In this document: positions 7,992 through 16,189 of the stretch, piece after piece
Numbering within the stretch: position 1 is the first letter of the stretch
Layout: each line of letters starts with the position of its first letter
Source of the DNA: Sulfuricurvum sp.
GTDB taxonomy: Bacteria; Campylobacterota; Campylobacteria; Campylobacterales; Sulfurimonadaceae
Direction of reading: 5' to 3'
Length of the DNA stretch: 64,000 bases
Assembly (NCBI GenBank): GCA_030696775.1
Contig: JAUYRN010000026.1
Coordinates: 1 to 64,000 of the forward strand
The notes under the pieces: generated by a model
Database searches by the model: none
What the model saw: only the letters and a program-made list of their open reading frames with translations
What the model was told of the DNA's origin: nothing
Program-made: the position numbers and the translations under genes

Positions 7992-8729
7992 ATGAAAAAC
8001 ACTATCTTAGAACTCGAAAACGTATCCCACAAATACGATAAGGAATTAGTCCTTAATGATATTTCATTTTCCATCGAAGAAGCTTCGTTTTTTGTCCTTT
8101 TAGGACTAAACGGCGCAGGTAAATCGACGATATTTTCTCTACTAACTCGACTTTTGAGCCTTCAATCCGGATCGATCAAGATCAATGGATACACCATCCA
8201 AAACTATACCAAAGCGCTCAAAGATATTGGTATTGTTTTTCAAGAACCGACACTCGATTTGGATTTGACCGTTCGACAAAACCTTTATTACTACGGTGCA
8301 TTAAAAGGATTGAGTTTTAAAGAGACTTTAGCTTCCATCAAAGATGAGCTCACCAATCTTGATCTCAACGAAAAACTGGATACGAAGGTACAAAAACTAA
8401 ATGGAGGTCACAGACGACGTGTTGAAATCGTACGCTCCCTCATCAATAAGCCGAAACTCCTTTTATTGGACGAAGCAACGGTTGGATTGGATTTAAAAAG
8501 CCGCTTTGATATTCTGGATTATTTACGTCATAAAGTTCAAAAGGGAGAAATCTCTGTTTTATGGATTACCCATCTTTTTGATGAGGTTCAAGAGAGCGAC
8601 AGTCTCGCGATTATCCACAAAGGTGAGATTCTCGCAACAGGGACAGCCGAAGAGATTATTGCCAAACACAAACAAGCAGATTTAACCGAAACCTTTAAAT
8701 ATTTGACAATGGAGAATCCTGATGCGTAA
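7992..8729 (+). CDS. ABC transporter ATPase of the PQQ alcohol dehydrogenase system (PedB/LutE-like)
   Basis: A 245-residue ATPase with Walker A GLNGAGKST (near residue 38), Walker B LLLLDEATVGLD and H-loop ITH. The signature motif reads LNGGHRRR where most ABC proteins have LSGGQ, a feature I also expect in this PQQ-linked subfamily. It begins two bases after the propeller gene stop and overlaps the permease start (ATG within its last codons). With the permease it forms an ABC-2 type transporter; its homologues in Pseudomonas and methylotrophs are linked to growth with lanthanides. Confidence 0.85.
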   Translation: MKNTILELENVSHKYDKELVLNDISFSIEEASFFVLLGLNGAGKSTIFSLLTRLLSLQSGSIKINGYTIQNYTKALKDIGIVFQEPTLDLDLTVRQNLYYYGALKGLSFKETLASIKDELTNLDLNEKLDTKVQKLNGGHRRRVEIVRSLINKPKLLLLDEATVGLDLKSRFDILDYLRHKVQKGEISVLWITHLFDEVQESDSLAIIHKGEILATGTAEEIIAKHKQADLTETFKYLTMENPDA

Positions 8730-9507
8730 ATATTTTTATTGTGCCAAAGGAATCATTTATAAAGAGCTATTACGTTTTTTAAAAGAAAAAAGCCGATTTT
8801 TTTCGGCACTTGTACGACCGTTACTGTGGCTTTTTATCTTTTCGGCTGGCTTTACATCCGCTCTTGGTTTGGCAATCATTCCTCCTTATGAGTCTTATAT
8901 AACCTATGAAACCTATATCGTTCCAGGCTTGGTAGGGATGATTTTGCTTTTTAACGGTATGCAAAGCTCTTTAACCATGATTATTGATAAAGAGATGGGC
9001 AGTATGAAAATATTGTTGACGTCGTATATCAATAGAAATTTTTTGCTGTTTTGTAAAATGTTTGCTACTGCCATCGTCTCTACGATACAAGCCATAACCT
9101 TTTTAGTCGTAGCTTACTTGTACGGTGTCGAGCTGAGTATTATTGGTATTCTTTTGACTATACCGGTCATTTTGTTTACGTCGATCATTCTTAATGCATT
9201 TGCACTTTTTATATCCTCTGTTATCAAGCAGTTGGAAAATTTTGCGGCTATTATGAACTTTGTTATTTTCCCGATGTTCTTTTTGAGCTCGGCTCTTTAC
9301 CCATTATGGAAGATAAAAGACTCTTCCATCTTCTTATACACCGTATGTTCCTTCAACCCATTTACCTATATTGTTGAATCAATCCGCTTTACGCTCTATT
9401 TAAAGTTCGATCCGTTCAACTTTTATATTATATTTTTCTATTTTATTGTGGCTCTTAGTCTCGCGTTTATGGGGTATAAAGCAAAAAAGGTTTTGAAAAA
9501 GAGTTGA
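8722..9507 (+). CDS. ABC-2 type permease of the PQQ alcohol dehydrogenase system (PedC/LutF-like)
   Basis: A 261-residue membrane protein with about six hydrophobic helices. The amphipathic N-terminus GIIYKELLRFLKEKSRFFSA and the later SSALYPLWKIK loop are typical of ABC-2 permeases, including PedC. It overlaps the ATPase gene by eight bases. ABC-2 transporters usually export, yet the Ped/Lut systems are reported as needed for lanthanide use, so the direction of transport is open. The next gene, the dehydrogenase, has its own box 12 bp after this stop. Confidence 0.82.
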   Translation: MRKYFYCAKGIIYKELLRFLKEKSRFFSALVRPLLWLFIFSAGFTSALGLAIIPPYESYITYETYIVPGLVGMILLFNGMQSSLTMIIDKEMGSMKILLTSYINRNFLLFCKMFATAIVSTIQAITFLVVAYLYGVELSIIGILLTIPVILFTSIILNAFALFISSVIKQLENFAAIMNFVIFPMFFLSSALYPLWKIKDSSIFLYTVCSFNPFTYIVESIRFTLYLKFDPFNFYIIFFYFIVALSLAFMGYKAKKVLKKS

Positions 9508-9518
9508 AATTTAGCACC

Positions 9519-9550
9519 GCTAATTTCAGGCTATTTTTCTTATGTATACT
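9519..9550 (+). promoter_or_regulatory. Regulon box promoter 6 (PQQ alcohol dehydrogenase and pqq genes)
   Basis: GCTAATT-TCAG-GCTATTT, 8 bp, TATACT. Outer heptamer has one change, spacings are exact. It gives a leader of about 50 bases before the dehydrogenase start. Confidence 0.88.
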
Positions 9551-9606
9551 TTTGGAATGACAGATTTACCAAAGTTTGTTGCTAAACAGAAATTGAAGGA
9601 GAGAGA

Positions 9607-11400
9607 ATGATAAAGAGTAAAATCCTGACTGGTACGATTGCAGTAACACTTGCTGCATTTCTTACGGGTTGTGCTTCTCATAGTACAGGTCTTACTAATA
9701 ATGTAAAAAAAGATGCAGTGAAAGCTTCGTTTGCACCCGTAACGTATAACGACATCGCTAATGATGCAGTAACTGAAGGGGATGTTGTAACGTATGGTTT
9801 AGGTCAAAAAGGACAACGTTACTCTACATTGAAAGAAATCAATAAAGAGTCAATTAAAGATCTCGTTCCTGTATGGAATTTCAGCTTCGGCGGTGAAAAA
9901 CAAAGAGGACAAGAAACACAGCCGTTGGTCAAAGACGGTGTTATGTATGTGACTGCATCGTATTCACGTATCTATGCTCTTGATGTTGCTACAGGACGAG
10001 AAATATGGAGTTATGAAGCAAAACTTCCAGACGGGATCTTGCCTTGTTGTGATGTTATTAACAGAGGTGCAGCACTTTTTGATGACCTCGTAATCTTCGG
10101 AACATTGGACGCTAAACTTGTAGCACTTGACCGAGCAACGGGAAAAGTAAAATGGAAGAAAACTATTGCAGAATATAAAGACGGCTATTCATTTACGGCA
10201 GCACCTCTTATCGTTAAAGGTTTACTTGTAACAGGTTTATCAGGTGGAGAATTCGGTGTTGTCGGTAAAGTTGAAGCCCGTGACCCAAAAACCGGAGAGA
10301 TTGTGTGGAGCAGACCAACGGTTGAGGGGCATATGGGTTACCTTAACGGTAAAGAAAATGGTATCAGCGGTACCTTAAATGCAACTTGGGAAGGCGATCA
10401 GTGGGAACACGGTGGAGCAGCTCCATGGAATGGTGTCACTTTTGACGCAGATACCAATCTCATTTATGTACCAACTGGAAATCCATCTCCGTGGAACTCA
10501 CATGAGCGCGCAGGAAACAATTTCTACTCGGCATCCAGAGTCGCTATCGATGCTGATACCGGAAAAATTGTTTGGCATTACCAAACAACTCCAAATGACG
10601 GATGGGATTTTGACGGTGCTTCTGAGTTAGTATTGTTTGACTATAAAGATGCTTCAGGTAAAACGGTCAAAGCCGGTGCAACTGCCGATAAAAATGGTTT
10701 CTTCTATGTACTAAACCGTGAAGATGGTAAATTTATTAGCGGTGTGCCGTTTGTTGACAATATTACATGGGCAAAAGGTATCGATAAAGATGGTAAACCT
10801 ATCATCAATGAAGAGAACCGCCCGGGAGTACCGGTCAATGGTGAAAAAGGTAAAACTGTTTTCTCTGTTCCGTCATTCTTAGGTGGTAAAAACTGGAATC
10901 CAATGGCGTACTCTCAAAATACAGGTCTGTTTTACATTCCTTCAAATGAATGGGGTATGGATATCTGGAATCAACCGGTAACGTATAAAAAAGGCGCTGC
11001 GTACATGGGAGCTGGATTTACCATCAAACCTGTACATGAAGATCACATCGGTGCTCTTAAAGCGATCGATCCTGTAACGGGCAAGATTAAATGGGTGCAT
11101 GAGAACAAAGCACCTTTATGGGGCGGAGTTCTTGCAACTGCGGGCGGTATCGTATTTACAGGTACACCTGAGGGTGAACTACTCGGTTTAGATGACGAAA
11201 CAGGAAAAGTATTGTATTCGTTCCAAGTAGGTTCTGGAATCGTTGGATCACCGATTACTTGGGAACAAGACGGTGAACAATATGTTTCAGTCGTATCAGG
11301 CTGGGGCGGAGCTGTACCATTGTGGGGTGGAGAAGTTGCGAAATCAATTAAACACATTTCACAAGGCGGTACGGTACACGTATTCAAATTACATAAATAA
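9607..11400 (+). CDS. PQQ-dependent alcohol dehydrogenase, lanthanide-type signature, predicted lipoprotein
   Basis: A 597-residue quinoprotein propeller that should oxidise primary alcohols in the periplasm and pass electrons to the cytochrome c550. Visible features: vicinal Cys147-Cys148 in PCCD, propeller docking repeats of the TGxxxW type, probable metal ligands Glu223 and Asn292, and catalytic Asp334 in WDFD. The second Asp, Asp336, is the extra ligand that separates lanthanide-dependent enzymes (XoxF, PedH) from calcium enzymes. The N-terminus ends in a lipobox, LTGC with Cys22, so the enzyme should be lipid-anchored, which is unusual for this family. AGGAGAG precedes the ATG. Substrate range cannot be read from sequence; the aldehyde dehydrogenase nearby suggests ethanol or other short alcohols. 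Confidence 0.9.
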   Translation: MIKSKILTGTIAVTLAAFLTGCASHSTGLTNNVKKDAVKASFAPVTYNDIANDAVTEGDVVTYGLGQKGQRYSTLKEINKESIKDLVPVWNFSFGGEKQRGQETQPLVKDGVMYVTASYSRIYALDVATGREIWSYEAKLPDGILPCCDVINRGAALFDDLVIFGTLDAKLVALDRATGKVKWKKTIAEYKDGYSFTAAPLIVKGLLVTGLSGGEFGVVGKVEARDPKTGEIVWSRPTVEGHMGYLNGKENGISGTLNATWEGDQWEHGGAAPWNGVTFDADTNLIYVPTGNPSPWNSHERAGNNFYSASRVAIDADTGKIVWHYQTTPNDGWDFDGASELVLFDYKDASGKTVKAGATADKNGFFYVLNREDGKFISGVPFVDNITWAKGIDKDGKPIINEENRPGVPVNGEKGKTVFSVPSFLGGKNWNPMAYSQNTGLFYIPSNEWGMDIWNQPVTYKKGAAYMGAGFTIKPVHEDHIGALKAIDPVTGKIKWVHENKAPLWGGVLATAGGIVFTGTPEGELLGLDDETGKVLYSFQVGSGIVGSPITWEQDGEQYVSVVSGWGGAVPLWGGEVAKSIKHISQGGTVHVFKLHK

Positions 11401-11420
11401 ATAAAAAAAAGGAGTCTACA

Positions 11421-11495
11421 ATGAAATGGGAAAAACCAGTATTTACTGATAACCGCTTTGGGTTTGAAGTAACAATGTACATCTGCCACGAATAA
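11421..11495 (+). CDS. pqqA: PQQ precursor peptide PqqA
   Basis: A 24-codon gene missed by length filters: it begins MKWEKPVFTDNRFGFEV and continues TMYICHE. Glu16 and Tyr20 lie in the E-V-T-x-Y motif that PqqE crosslinks to make the PQQ skeleton. GGAG sits 8 bases upstream of the ATG. It lies between the dehydrogenase and pqqB, as expected for a peptide precursor, and is followed by a stem-loop that could reduce read-through into pqqB, giving more PqqA than enzyme. Confidence 0.95.
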   Translation: MKWEKPVFTDNRFGFEVTMYICHE

Positions 11496-11516
11496 TCGTA
11501 GCAAGAATGATAAGAG

Positions 11517-11540
11517 CGTGCAACGTTAATTCGTTGCACG
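11517..11540 (+). terminator. Stem-loop between pqqA and pqqB
   Basis: CGTGCAACG-TTAATT-CGTTGCACG followed by TTTCT: a 9-bp perfect stem with a 6-base loop and a short T tract. Because no regulon box or clear promoter precedes pqqB, this is best read as a partial terminator or an RNA-processing stem that sets the ratio of pqqA to downstream messages. Confidence 0.7.
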
Positions 11541-11601
11541 TTTCTATTATTAATTGAGTCTATATCCTATAAGTTTAGTTAAGAATAGAAAAGGATGAAA
11601 A

Positions 11602-12516
11602 GTGAAAATAGAGGTTTTAGGTTCAAGTGCTGGCGGAGGACTTCCTCAGTTTAACTGCAATTGTGATAACTGTAAGGGATACCGAGCGGGCAAACCATCC
11701 ATTAAACGCAGAACCCAATCTTCGATAACCATCAGTGAAGATGGAGAGAACTGGGTTTTGTTTAATACCTCTCCCGATATTTTAGAACAAATTCATAATT
11801 CACCGTTTTTACAGCCGACGCAGAGAAGAGAAACAAAGATAAAAGCAATTGTCTTTATTGATGGGCAGATTGATCATACGACGGGTCTTTTAATGCTCAG
11901 AGAAGGGTGCCCTCATGAAATATATTGCACCAAAGAAGTCCACGAAGAACTCAATACTTCTTTCCCCCTTTTAACGATGCTTAAGCATTGGGACGGTGGC
12001 GGAACGCATTACCATGAGGTAGCAACAGATGGGACAACCTTTGAGATTCCGGTAATGCCCAGCTATACCTTCAAAGCCGTACCCTTGATTTCAAATGCTC
12101 CACCGTATTCCAAATACCGTGACAAACCCAGAGCAGGGGACAATATCGGGATGGTGGTTATCAATAAACAAAGCGGAAAACGCCTCTTTTATCTTCCAGG
12201 ATTGGGTGTATTGCAACCGGCGATTATAGAAGAGATGCTCATAGCAGATGTTCTTTTGATCGACGGGACGCTTTGGACGAATGATGAAATGATTCAAAAC
12301 GGTTTCTCGACTAAACTTGGAACCGATATGGGGCATGTTCCGCTAAGCGGGGAGGGCGGACTTATTGAAACGCTGGATACTCTCGATAAACCGAGAAAGA
12401 TATTAATTCATATCAATAATACCAATCCGATATTGGATGAAACAACAAAAGAGTACGAAGAGCTTATGCGCCACGACATCGAGATATCTTACGATGGTAT
12501 GCATATCGAGATTTAA
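11602..12516 (+). CDS. pqqB: PQQ biosynthesis protein PqqB
   Basis: A 304-residue metallo-beta-lactamase-fold protein. The N-terminus VLGSSAGGGLPQFNCNCDNC with the CxCxxC zinc site, and the DGQIDHTTGLL and GTDMGHVP segments, are characteristic of PqqB, which hydroxylates the crosslinked Glu-Tyr intermediate. The start is a GTG at 11602 with AAGGATG upstream. It is followed 31 bp later by pqqC. Confidence 0.93.
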   Translation: MKIEVLGSSAGGGLPQFNCNCDNCKGYRAGKPSIKRRTQSSITISEDGENWVLFNTSPDILEQIHNSPFLQPTQRRETKIKAIVFIDGQIDHTTGLLMLREGCPHEIYCTKEVHEELNTSFPLLTMLKHWDGGGTHYHEVATDGTTFEIPVMPSYTFKAVPLISNAPPYSKYRDKPRAGDNIGMVVINKQSGKRLFYLPGLGVLQPAIIEEMLIADVLLIDGTLWTNDEMIQNGFSTKLGTDMGHVPLSGEGGLIETLDTLDKPRKILIHINNTNPILDETTKEYEELMRHDIEISYDGMHIEI

Positions 12517-12547
12517 CGTCAAAACAAACTCAATTTAAAGGACAACA

Positions 12548-13291
12548 ATGAAAAATCTACTCAGCAAAAAAGAATTCGAAGAAAAACTAAGAGCGATGGG
12601 GAGTATGTACCATATACACCATCCTTTTCATGTGCGTATGTATGAGGGAAAATGCACCAAAGAAGAGATACAAGGATGGGTAGCAAATCGATTCTATTAC
12701 CAGACCATGATACCGATCAAAGATGCGGCGATTATGTCGAACAACCCACCTATCGAAGATAGACGAAAATGGATCGATAGAATTACTGATCATGACAGTG
12801 TCGGGGGCGGTATTGAAGCATGGCTGGATTTGGGAACTGCTGTAGGGCTCAACAAAGAAGATCTTCTGAGTCACAAATACGTTTTACCGGCAGTACGATT
12901 TGCGGTTGATGCGTATGTAAATTTTGCTAAACATGCACCTTGGAAGGAAGCTGCAATGTCTTCGTTAACCGAGATGTTTGCACCTGAAATACATCAGCAG
13001 CGTCTTGATACGTGGCCAAAAAATTACCCATGGATCGATCAAAACGGTCTACGCTATTTTCAAAAAAGGCTCACAGAAGCACGACGTGATGTACAACACG
13101 GCTTGGCACTGACATTAGAGGAATTCAATACCGTAGAACTACAAGAAAAAGCTTTTTCTATTCTGCAGTTCAAATTAGATATCTTGTGGACCATGGTAGA
13201 CGCACTTTATTTAGCGTATGAATTGAAAAGACCACCGTATTTTAATATAAAGGATTGTCATGCAACGCGAAAAATTTCTTGTAGTGAATAA
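12548..13291 (+). CDS. pqqC: PQQ synthase PqqC
   Basis: A 247-residue protein of the PqqC/haem-oxygenase-like fold that carries out the final eight-electron oxidation and ring closure to PQQ. The [22 protein letters not shown]-terminal helix region, the RITDHDS segment and the [10 protein letters not shown] segment are family hallmarks. AAAGGAC precedes the ATG. Its last 32 bases overlap the start of pqqD. Confidence 0.95.
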   Translation: MKNLLSKKEFEEKLRAMGSMYHIHHPFHVRMYEGKCTKEEIQGWVANRFYYQTMIPIKDAAIMSNNPPIEDRRKWIDRITDHDSVGGGIEAWLDLGTAVGLNKEDLLSHKYVLPAVRFAVDAYVNFAKHAPWKEAAMSSLTEMFAPEIHQQRLDTWPKNYPWIDQNGLRYFQKRLTEARRDVQHGLALTLEEFNTVELQEKAFSILQFKLDILWTMVDALYLAYELKRPPYFNIKDCHATRKISCSE

Positions 13292-13532
13292 TCACTTCCA
13301 GCTGCAATATGAAGAGAAGCAAAGCTGTTATGTATTGCTCTATCCTGAGGGTATGGTACAGCTAAGCTTTTCAGCCGGTGAGATTATGAATCTATGTGAC
13401 GGGACAAAATCCTGCGATGATATCATTATGGCATTGACTGAGAAGTTTTCGGATGAATCCATTGAAAATGATATAGTGGAATTTCTTGATGAAGCGATGA
13501 ATCGTGACTGGATAATTTATCATGAAGCTTGA
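13260..13532 (+). CDS. pqqD: PQQ biosynthesis chaperone PqqD
   Basis: A 90-residue protein of the RiPP recognition type that binds PqqA and presents it to PqqE. The pattern [16 protein letters not shown], then the [16 protein letters not shown] helix, matches PqqD. It overlaps both neighbours (pqqC by 32 bases, pqqE by 11), which indicates tightly coupled translation. The ATG is inside the end of pqqC. Confidence 0.9.
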   Translation: MQREKFLVVNNHFQLQYEEKQSCYVLLYPEGMVQLSFSAGEIMNLCDGTKSCDDIIMALTEKFSDESIENDIVEFLDEAMNRDWIIYHEA

Positions 13533-14655
13533 AAAAAAAATCATTAAGCCCCCATTATGGATATTGCTGGAGTTGACACATAAATGTCCTTTGGAATGTA
13601 CCTATTGCTACAATCAGCTTGATTTTGCCAATACAAAAGATATGATGTCCAAAGAAGACTGGTTTAAAGTTATGGAGGAAGCCCGAGCTATGGGAGCTGT
13701 CCAGCTTGGTATTTCTGGTGGTGAACCTCTACTTAATAAGGATCTCCTCGAGATCGTCAAAAAAGCCAATGATCTGAAATTTTATACAAACCTGATTACC
13801 TCCGGTGTCGGCGCAGATATTTCCATCGTTCCCAAGCTAAAAGAGGCAGGACTTAAGACGGTACAGTTAGGTATTCAGTCACCCGATGAGCATACCACGA
13901 CACTTATTACCAACAATAAAACTGCTTTTAATGACAAAATGGCTTTTGCAAAATCCTGCAAAGACAATGGTCTCCAGTTGATCATCAATACCTGTATAAC
14001 ACGCCAAAACATTCATCAAATCGGTGAGATCATTGAGATGGCAGAAAAGTTAGGGGCAAACTATCTGGAAATCGCCAATATCCAGTATTACGGATGGGCA
14101 CTTGAAAACATCAATGCACTGCTTCCCACTAGAGCGCAGTTGGATGAGGCTAAGGCGATTACCAACCACTACAGAGAACATCGAAAAGACATGAAAGTAT
14201 TTTTTGTCGTACCGGATTATTTCGCAACACGCCCCAAAGCATGTATGAACGGATGGGGTTCGACATTTTTAACCATTAATCCTGACGGAGTAGCACTACC
14301 ATGTAACACCGCAAATACTCTGCCGCTCACCTTTCCCAATGTTAAAGAGCATTCTGTTGAAGCGATATGGAATGATTCGGAAGCATTTAACTATTTTCGC
14401 GGGGATTCATGGATGAGGGAACCGTGTAGAACCTGCGATGAGAAAGAAAAAGATTTCGGAGGATGCCGATGTCAGGCTTATGCATTAACCAAAGATATGC
14501 ATGTAGCGGATCCGGTCTGTGATAAATCCAGTTTCCATCATGTAGTAACGGATAAAGTAGAGGAGAGCCTCTCCTCCAGTCAGGAACCCATCTACCGAAA
14601 TAAAATCAACTCGATGAATATCATAGCCGGGCGATTGGCTAAGTCATGCAAATAG
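13522..14655 (+). CDS. pqqE: PqqA peptide cyclase PqqE (radical SAM)
   Basis: A 377-residue radical SAM enzyme that forms the carbon-carbon bond between Glu and Tyr of PqqA. The CPLECTYCYN motif (CxxxCxxC) near residue 24 binds the SAM cluster, GISGGEPLL follows, and the C-terminal cysteine-rich SPASM region (CMNGWG, then CRTCDEKEKDFGGCRCQ) holds auxiliary clusters. It overlaps pqqD by 11 bases and the aminopeptidase gene by 10. Confidence 0.95.
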   Translation: MKLEKKIIKPPLWILLELTHKCPLECTYCYNQLDFANTKDMMSKEDWFKVMEEARAMGAVQLGISGGEPLLNKDLLEIVKKANDLKFYTNLITSGVGADISIVPKLKEAGLKTVQLGIQSPDEHTTTLITNNKTAFNDKMAFAKSCKDNGLQLIINTCITRQNIHQIGEIIEMAEKLGANYLEIANIQYYGWALENINALLPTRAQLDEAKAITNHYREHRKDMKVFFVVPDYFATRPKACMNGWGSTFLTINPDGVALPCNTANTLPLTFPNVKEHSVEAIWNDSEAFNYFRGDSWMREPCRTCDEKEKDFGGCRCQAYALTKDMHVADPVCDKSSFHHVVTDKVEESLSSSQEPIYRNKINSMNIIAGRLAKSCK

Positions 14656-16070
14656 CATTTTCAAACAAACAGCCAAATGAGAGTCTTGAGCTTTGTTTTG
14701 TAACGAGTTTACCCGTAAAATCGGAGCAGACTAAGATGTTGGCAAAAGCGGGCTTCACTCTTAAAGAGGGAACGACGTATTTGGATATTCATCATAATGT
14801 TTTGTATGTGGCTAGCCGTTCACTCCAAGGCGAAGATTTAAAAATCAGTGCGGCAAAAGCGATTCAATCTCTACAAAAGAGCAGTTTTACAACACTGTTT
14901 ATAGCTCTCAAGCACTATCATGATAAACTGGATGTAAAGGCCTTGGCAGAAGGGCTAATTCTGGGTGATTACTATTTTCATCAATACAAACATGAAGCAA
15001 AAAAACATCAGGAACGAAAAATATTTATTGCTTATAGCGGCAGTTTATATACACAAAAGAAACTCGAAGAGATACTCCATGATGTTGAAATAATCAGTCG
15101 AAATGTCAATCTTGTCAGAGACATCGTTAATACTCCTCCGCAAGACTATTACCCGTTTATCATGGCATTGGATGCTAAATATTTTGCTAAAAGAGATGGA
15201 TTAGAGTGCACGATATTTGGCGAACATCTGATGCAGGAAATGGGGATGCATGCAATGCTAAGCGTAGGGAGGGCATCGGTTCATGAATCACAACTCATTC
15301 ACCTAACTTACCGTCCCGAAAATCCAAAGGGCAAAATTGTACTGCTGGGCAAAGGGCTTACTTATGACAGTGGAGGATTGAGTCTTAAATCGGCTGATTC
15401 GATGGTCTCCATGAAGTGTGATAAAGCAGGGGGGAGTGCAGTATTGGGTGTTATGTGTTCATTGAAGGCATTAAATATCGAATGTGAAGTGCATGGAATT
15501 ATTGGTGCAGTAGAAAATATGATAGGCGGTAATGCTTATAAACCCGATGATGTACTTCGGGCTAAAAACGGAATGACCATCGAAGTTAAAAATACGGATG
15601 CCGAAGGTCGGCTAGTTTTAGCTGACTGTCTTTGTTATGCTCAGGATGAGGTTAAAACTTTTGATTATATTTTTGATTTTGCCACGCTTACAGGGGCATC
15701 AATTGTCGCATTTGGTAATCATACGATGGCAGTGATGGGTCACAATGAGAGTCTCAAGAAAAAAATAAATGCAGCAGCCATAGAAAGTGGCGAGTTGGTG
15801 GGATTTTTACCTTACAACCGATACTTTGAAAATGAACTCGACAGTGAGATTGCCGATATGGTGAACACTGCGTCCACAAGACAAGGCGGTGCGATAACAG
15901 CAAGTCTCTTTTTGGATCGGTTTATCAAAGAAGAAAACAAGAAAAAATGGTTGCATTTCGATATAGCAGGACCCGCTTACGCCCACAAACCTTGGGGGTA
16001 TAACCCTTATGGTGCAAGCGGTGCAGGTGTCCGATTGATCTTACAGTTTTTAAAAAATATTACAAAATAA
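14646..16070 (+). CDS. M17 leucyl aminopeptidase-family protein, last gene of the pqq operon
   Basis: A 474-residue two-domain M17 metallopeptidase. The C-terminal catalytic part has the full set of metal and active-site motifs: GKGLTYDSGGLSLK (about residue 235), MKCDKAGG, and NTDAEGRLVLAD (about residue 315). The N-terminal domain is short and divergent. It overlaps pqqE by ten bases, so it belongs to the pqq operon. Classical pqq loci use M16 proteases (PqqF/PqqG) to cut PqqA; none is in this window, and an aminopeptidase could trim residues around the crosslinked Glu-Tyr. That role is inference; it could also be a housekeeping PepA relative. Confidence 0.85.
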   Translation: MQIAFSNKQPNESLELCFVTSLPVKSEQTKMLAKAGFTLKEGTTYLDIHHNVLYVASRSLQGEDLKISAAKAIQSLQKSSFTTLFIALKHYHDKLDVKALAEGLILGDYYFHQYKHEAKKHQERKIFIAYSGSLYTQKKLEEILHDVEIISRNVNLVRDIVNTPPQDYYPFIMALDAKYFAKRDGLECTIFGEHLMQEMGMHAMLSVGRASVHESQLIHLTYRPENPKGKIVLLGKGLTYDSGGLSLKSADSMVSMKCDKAGGSAVLGVMCSLKALNIECEVHGIIGAVENMIGGNAYKPDDVLRAKNGMTIEVKNTDAEGRLVLADCLCYAQDEVKTFDYIFDFATLTGASIVAFGNHTMAVMGHNESLKKKINAAAIESGELVGFLPYNRYFENELDSEIADMVNTASTRQGGAITASLFLDRFIKEENKKKWLHFDIAGPAYAHKPWGYNPYGASGAGVRLILQFLKNITK

Positions 16071-16162
16071 GTCCAACCATGAGTTATAAATAATTTAGAT
16101 AAATATAAAATATTTATTATATTAATTTCTTATATCAAAAAAATGAGAAAATAATATAACTT

Positions 16163-16183
16163 TATAATCTTTTTTGATATAAT
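16163..16183 (+). promoter_or_regulatory. AT-rich promoter of the FIST kinase operon, possibly leaderless
   Basis: Two TATAAT hexamers lie at 16163-16168 and 16178-16183, just before the ATG at 16190. No Shine-Dalgarno sequence is present. If the nearer -10 is used, transcription would begin at the start codon. There is no GCTATNT box, so the sensor genes seem to be outside the regulon they are proposed to control. Confidence 0.45.
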
Positions 16184-16189
16184 AATTGA

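Noticed and set aside
11043-11504. A 153-codon minus-strand frame over the end of the dehydrogenase and pqqA
   Set aside because: It lies opposite strongly conserved coding sequence, has no ribosome site and no recognisable product; it is a shadow frame.
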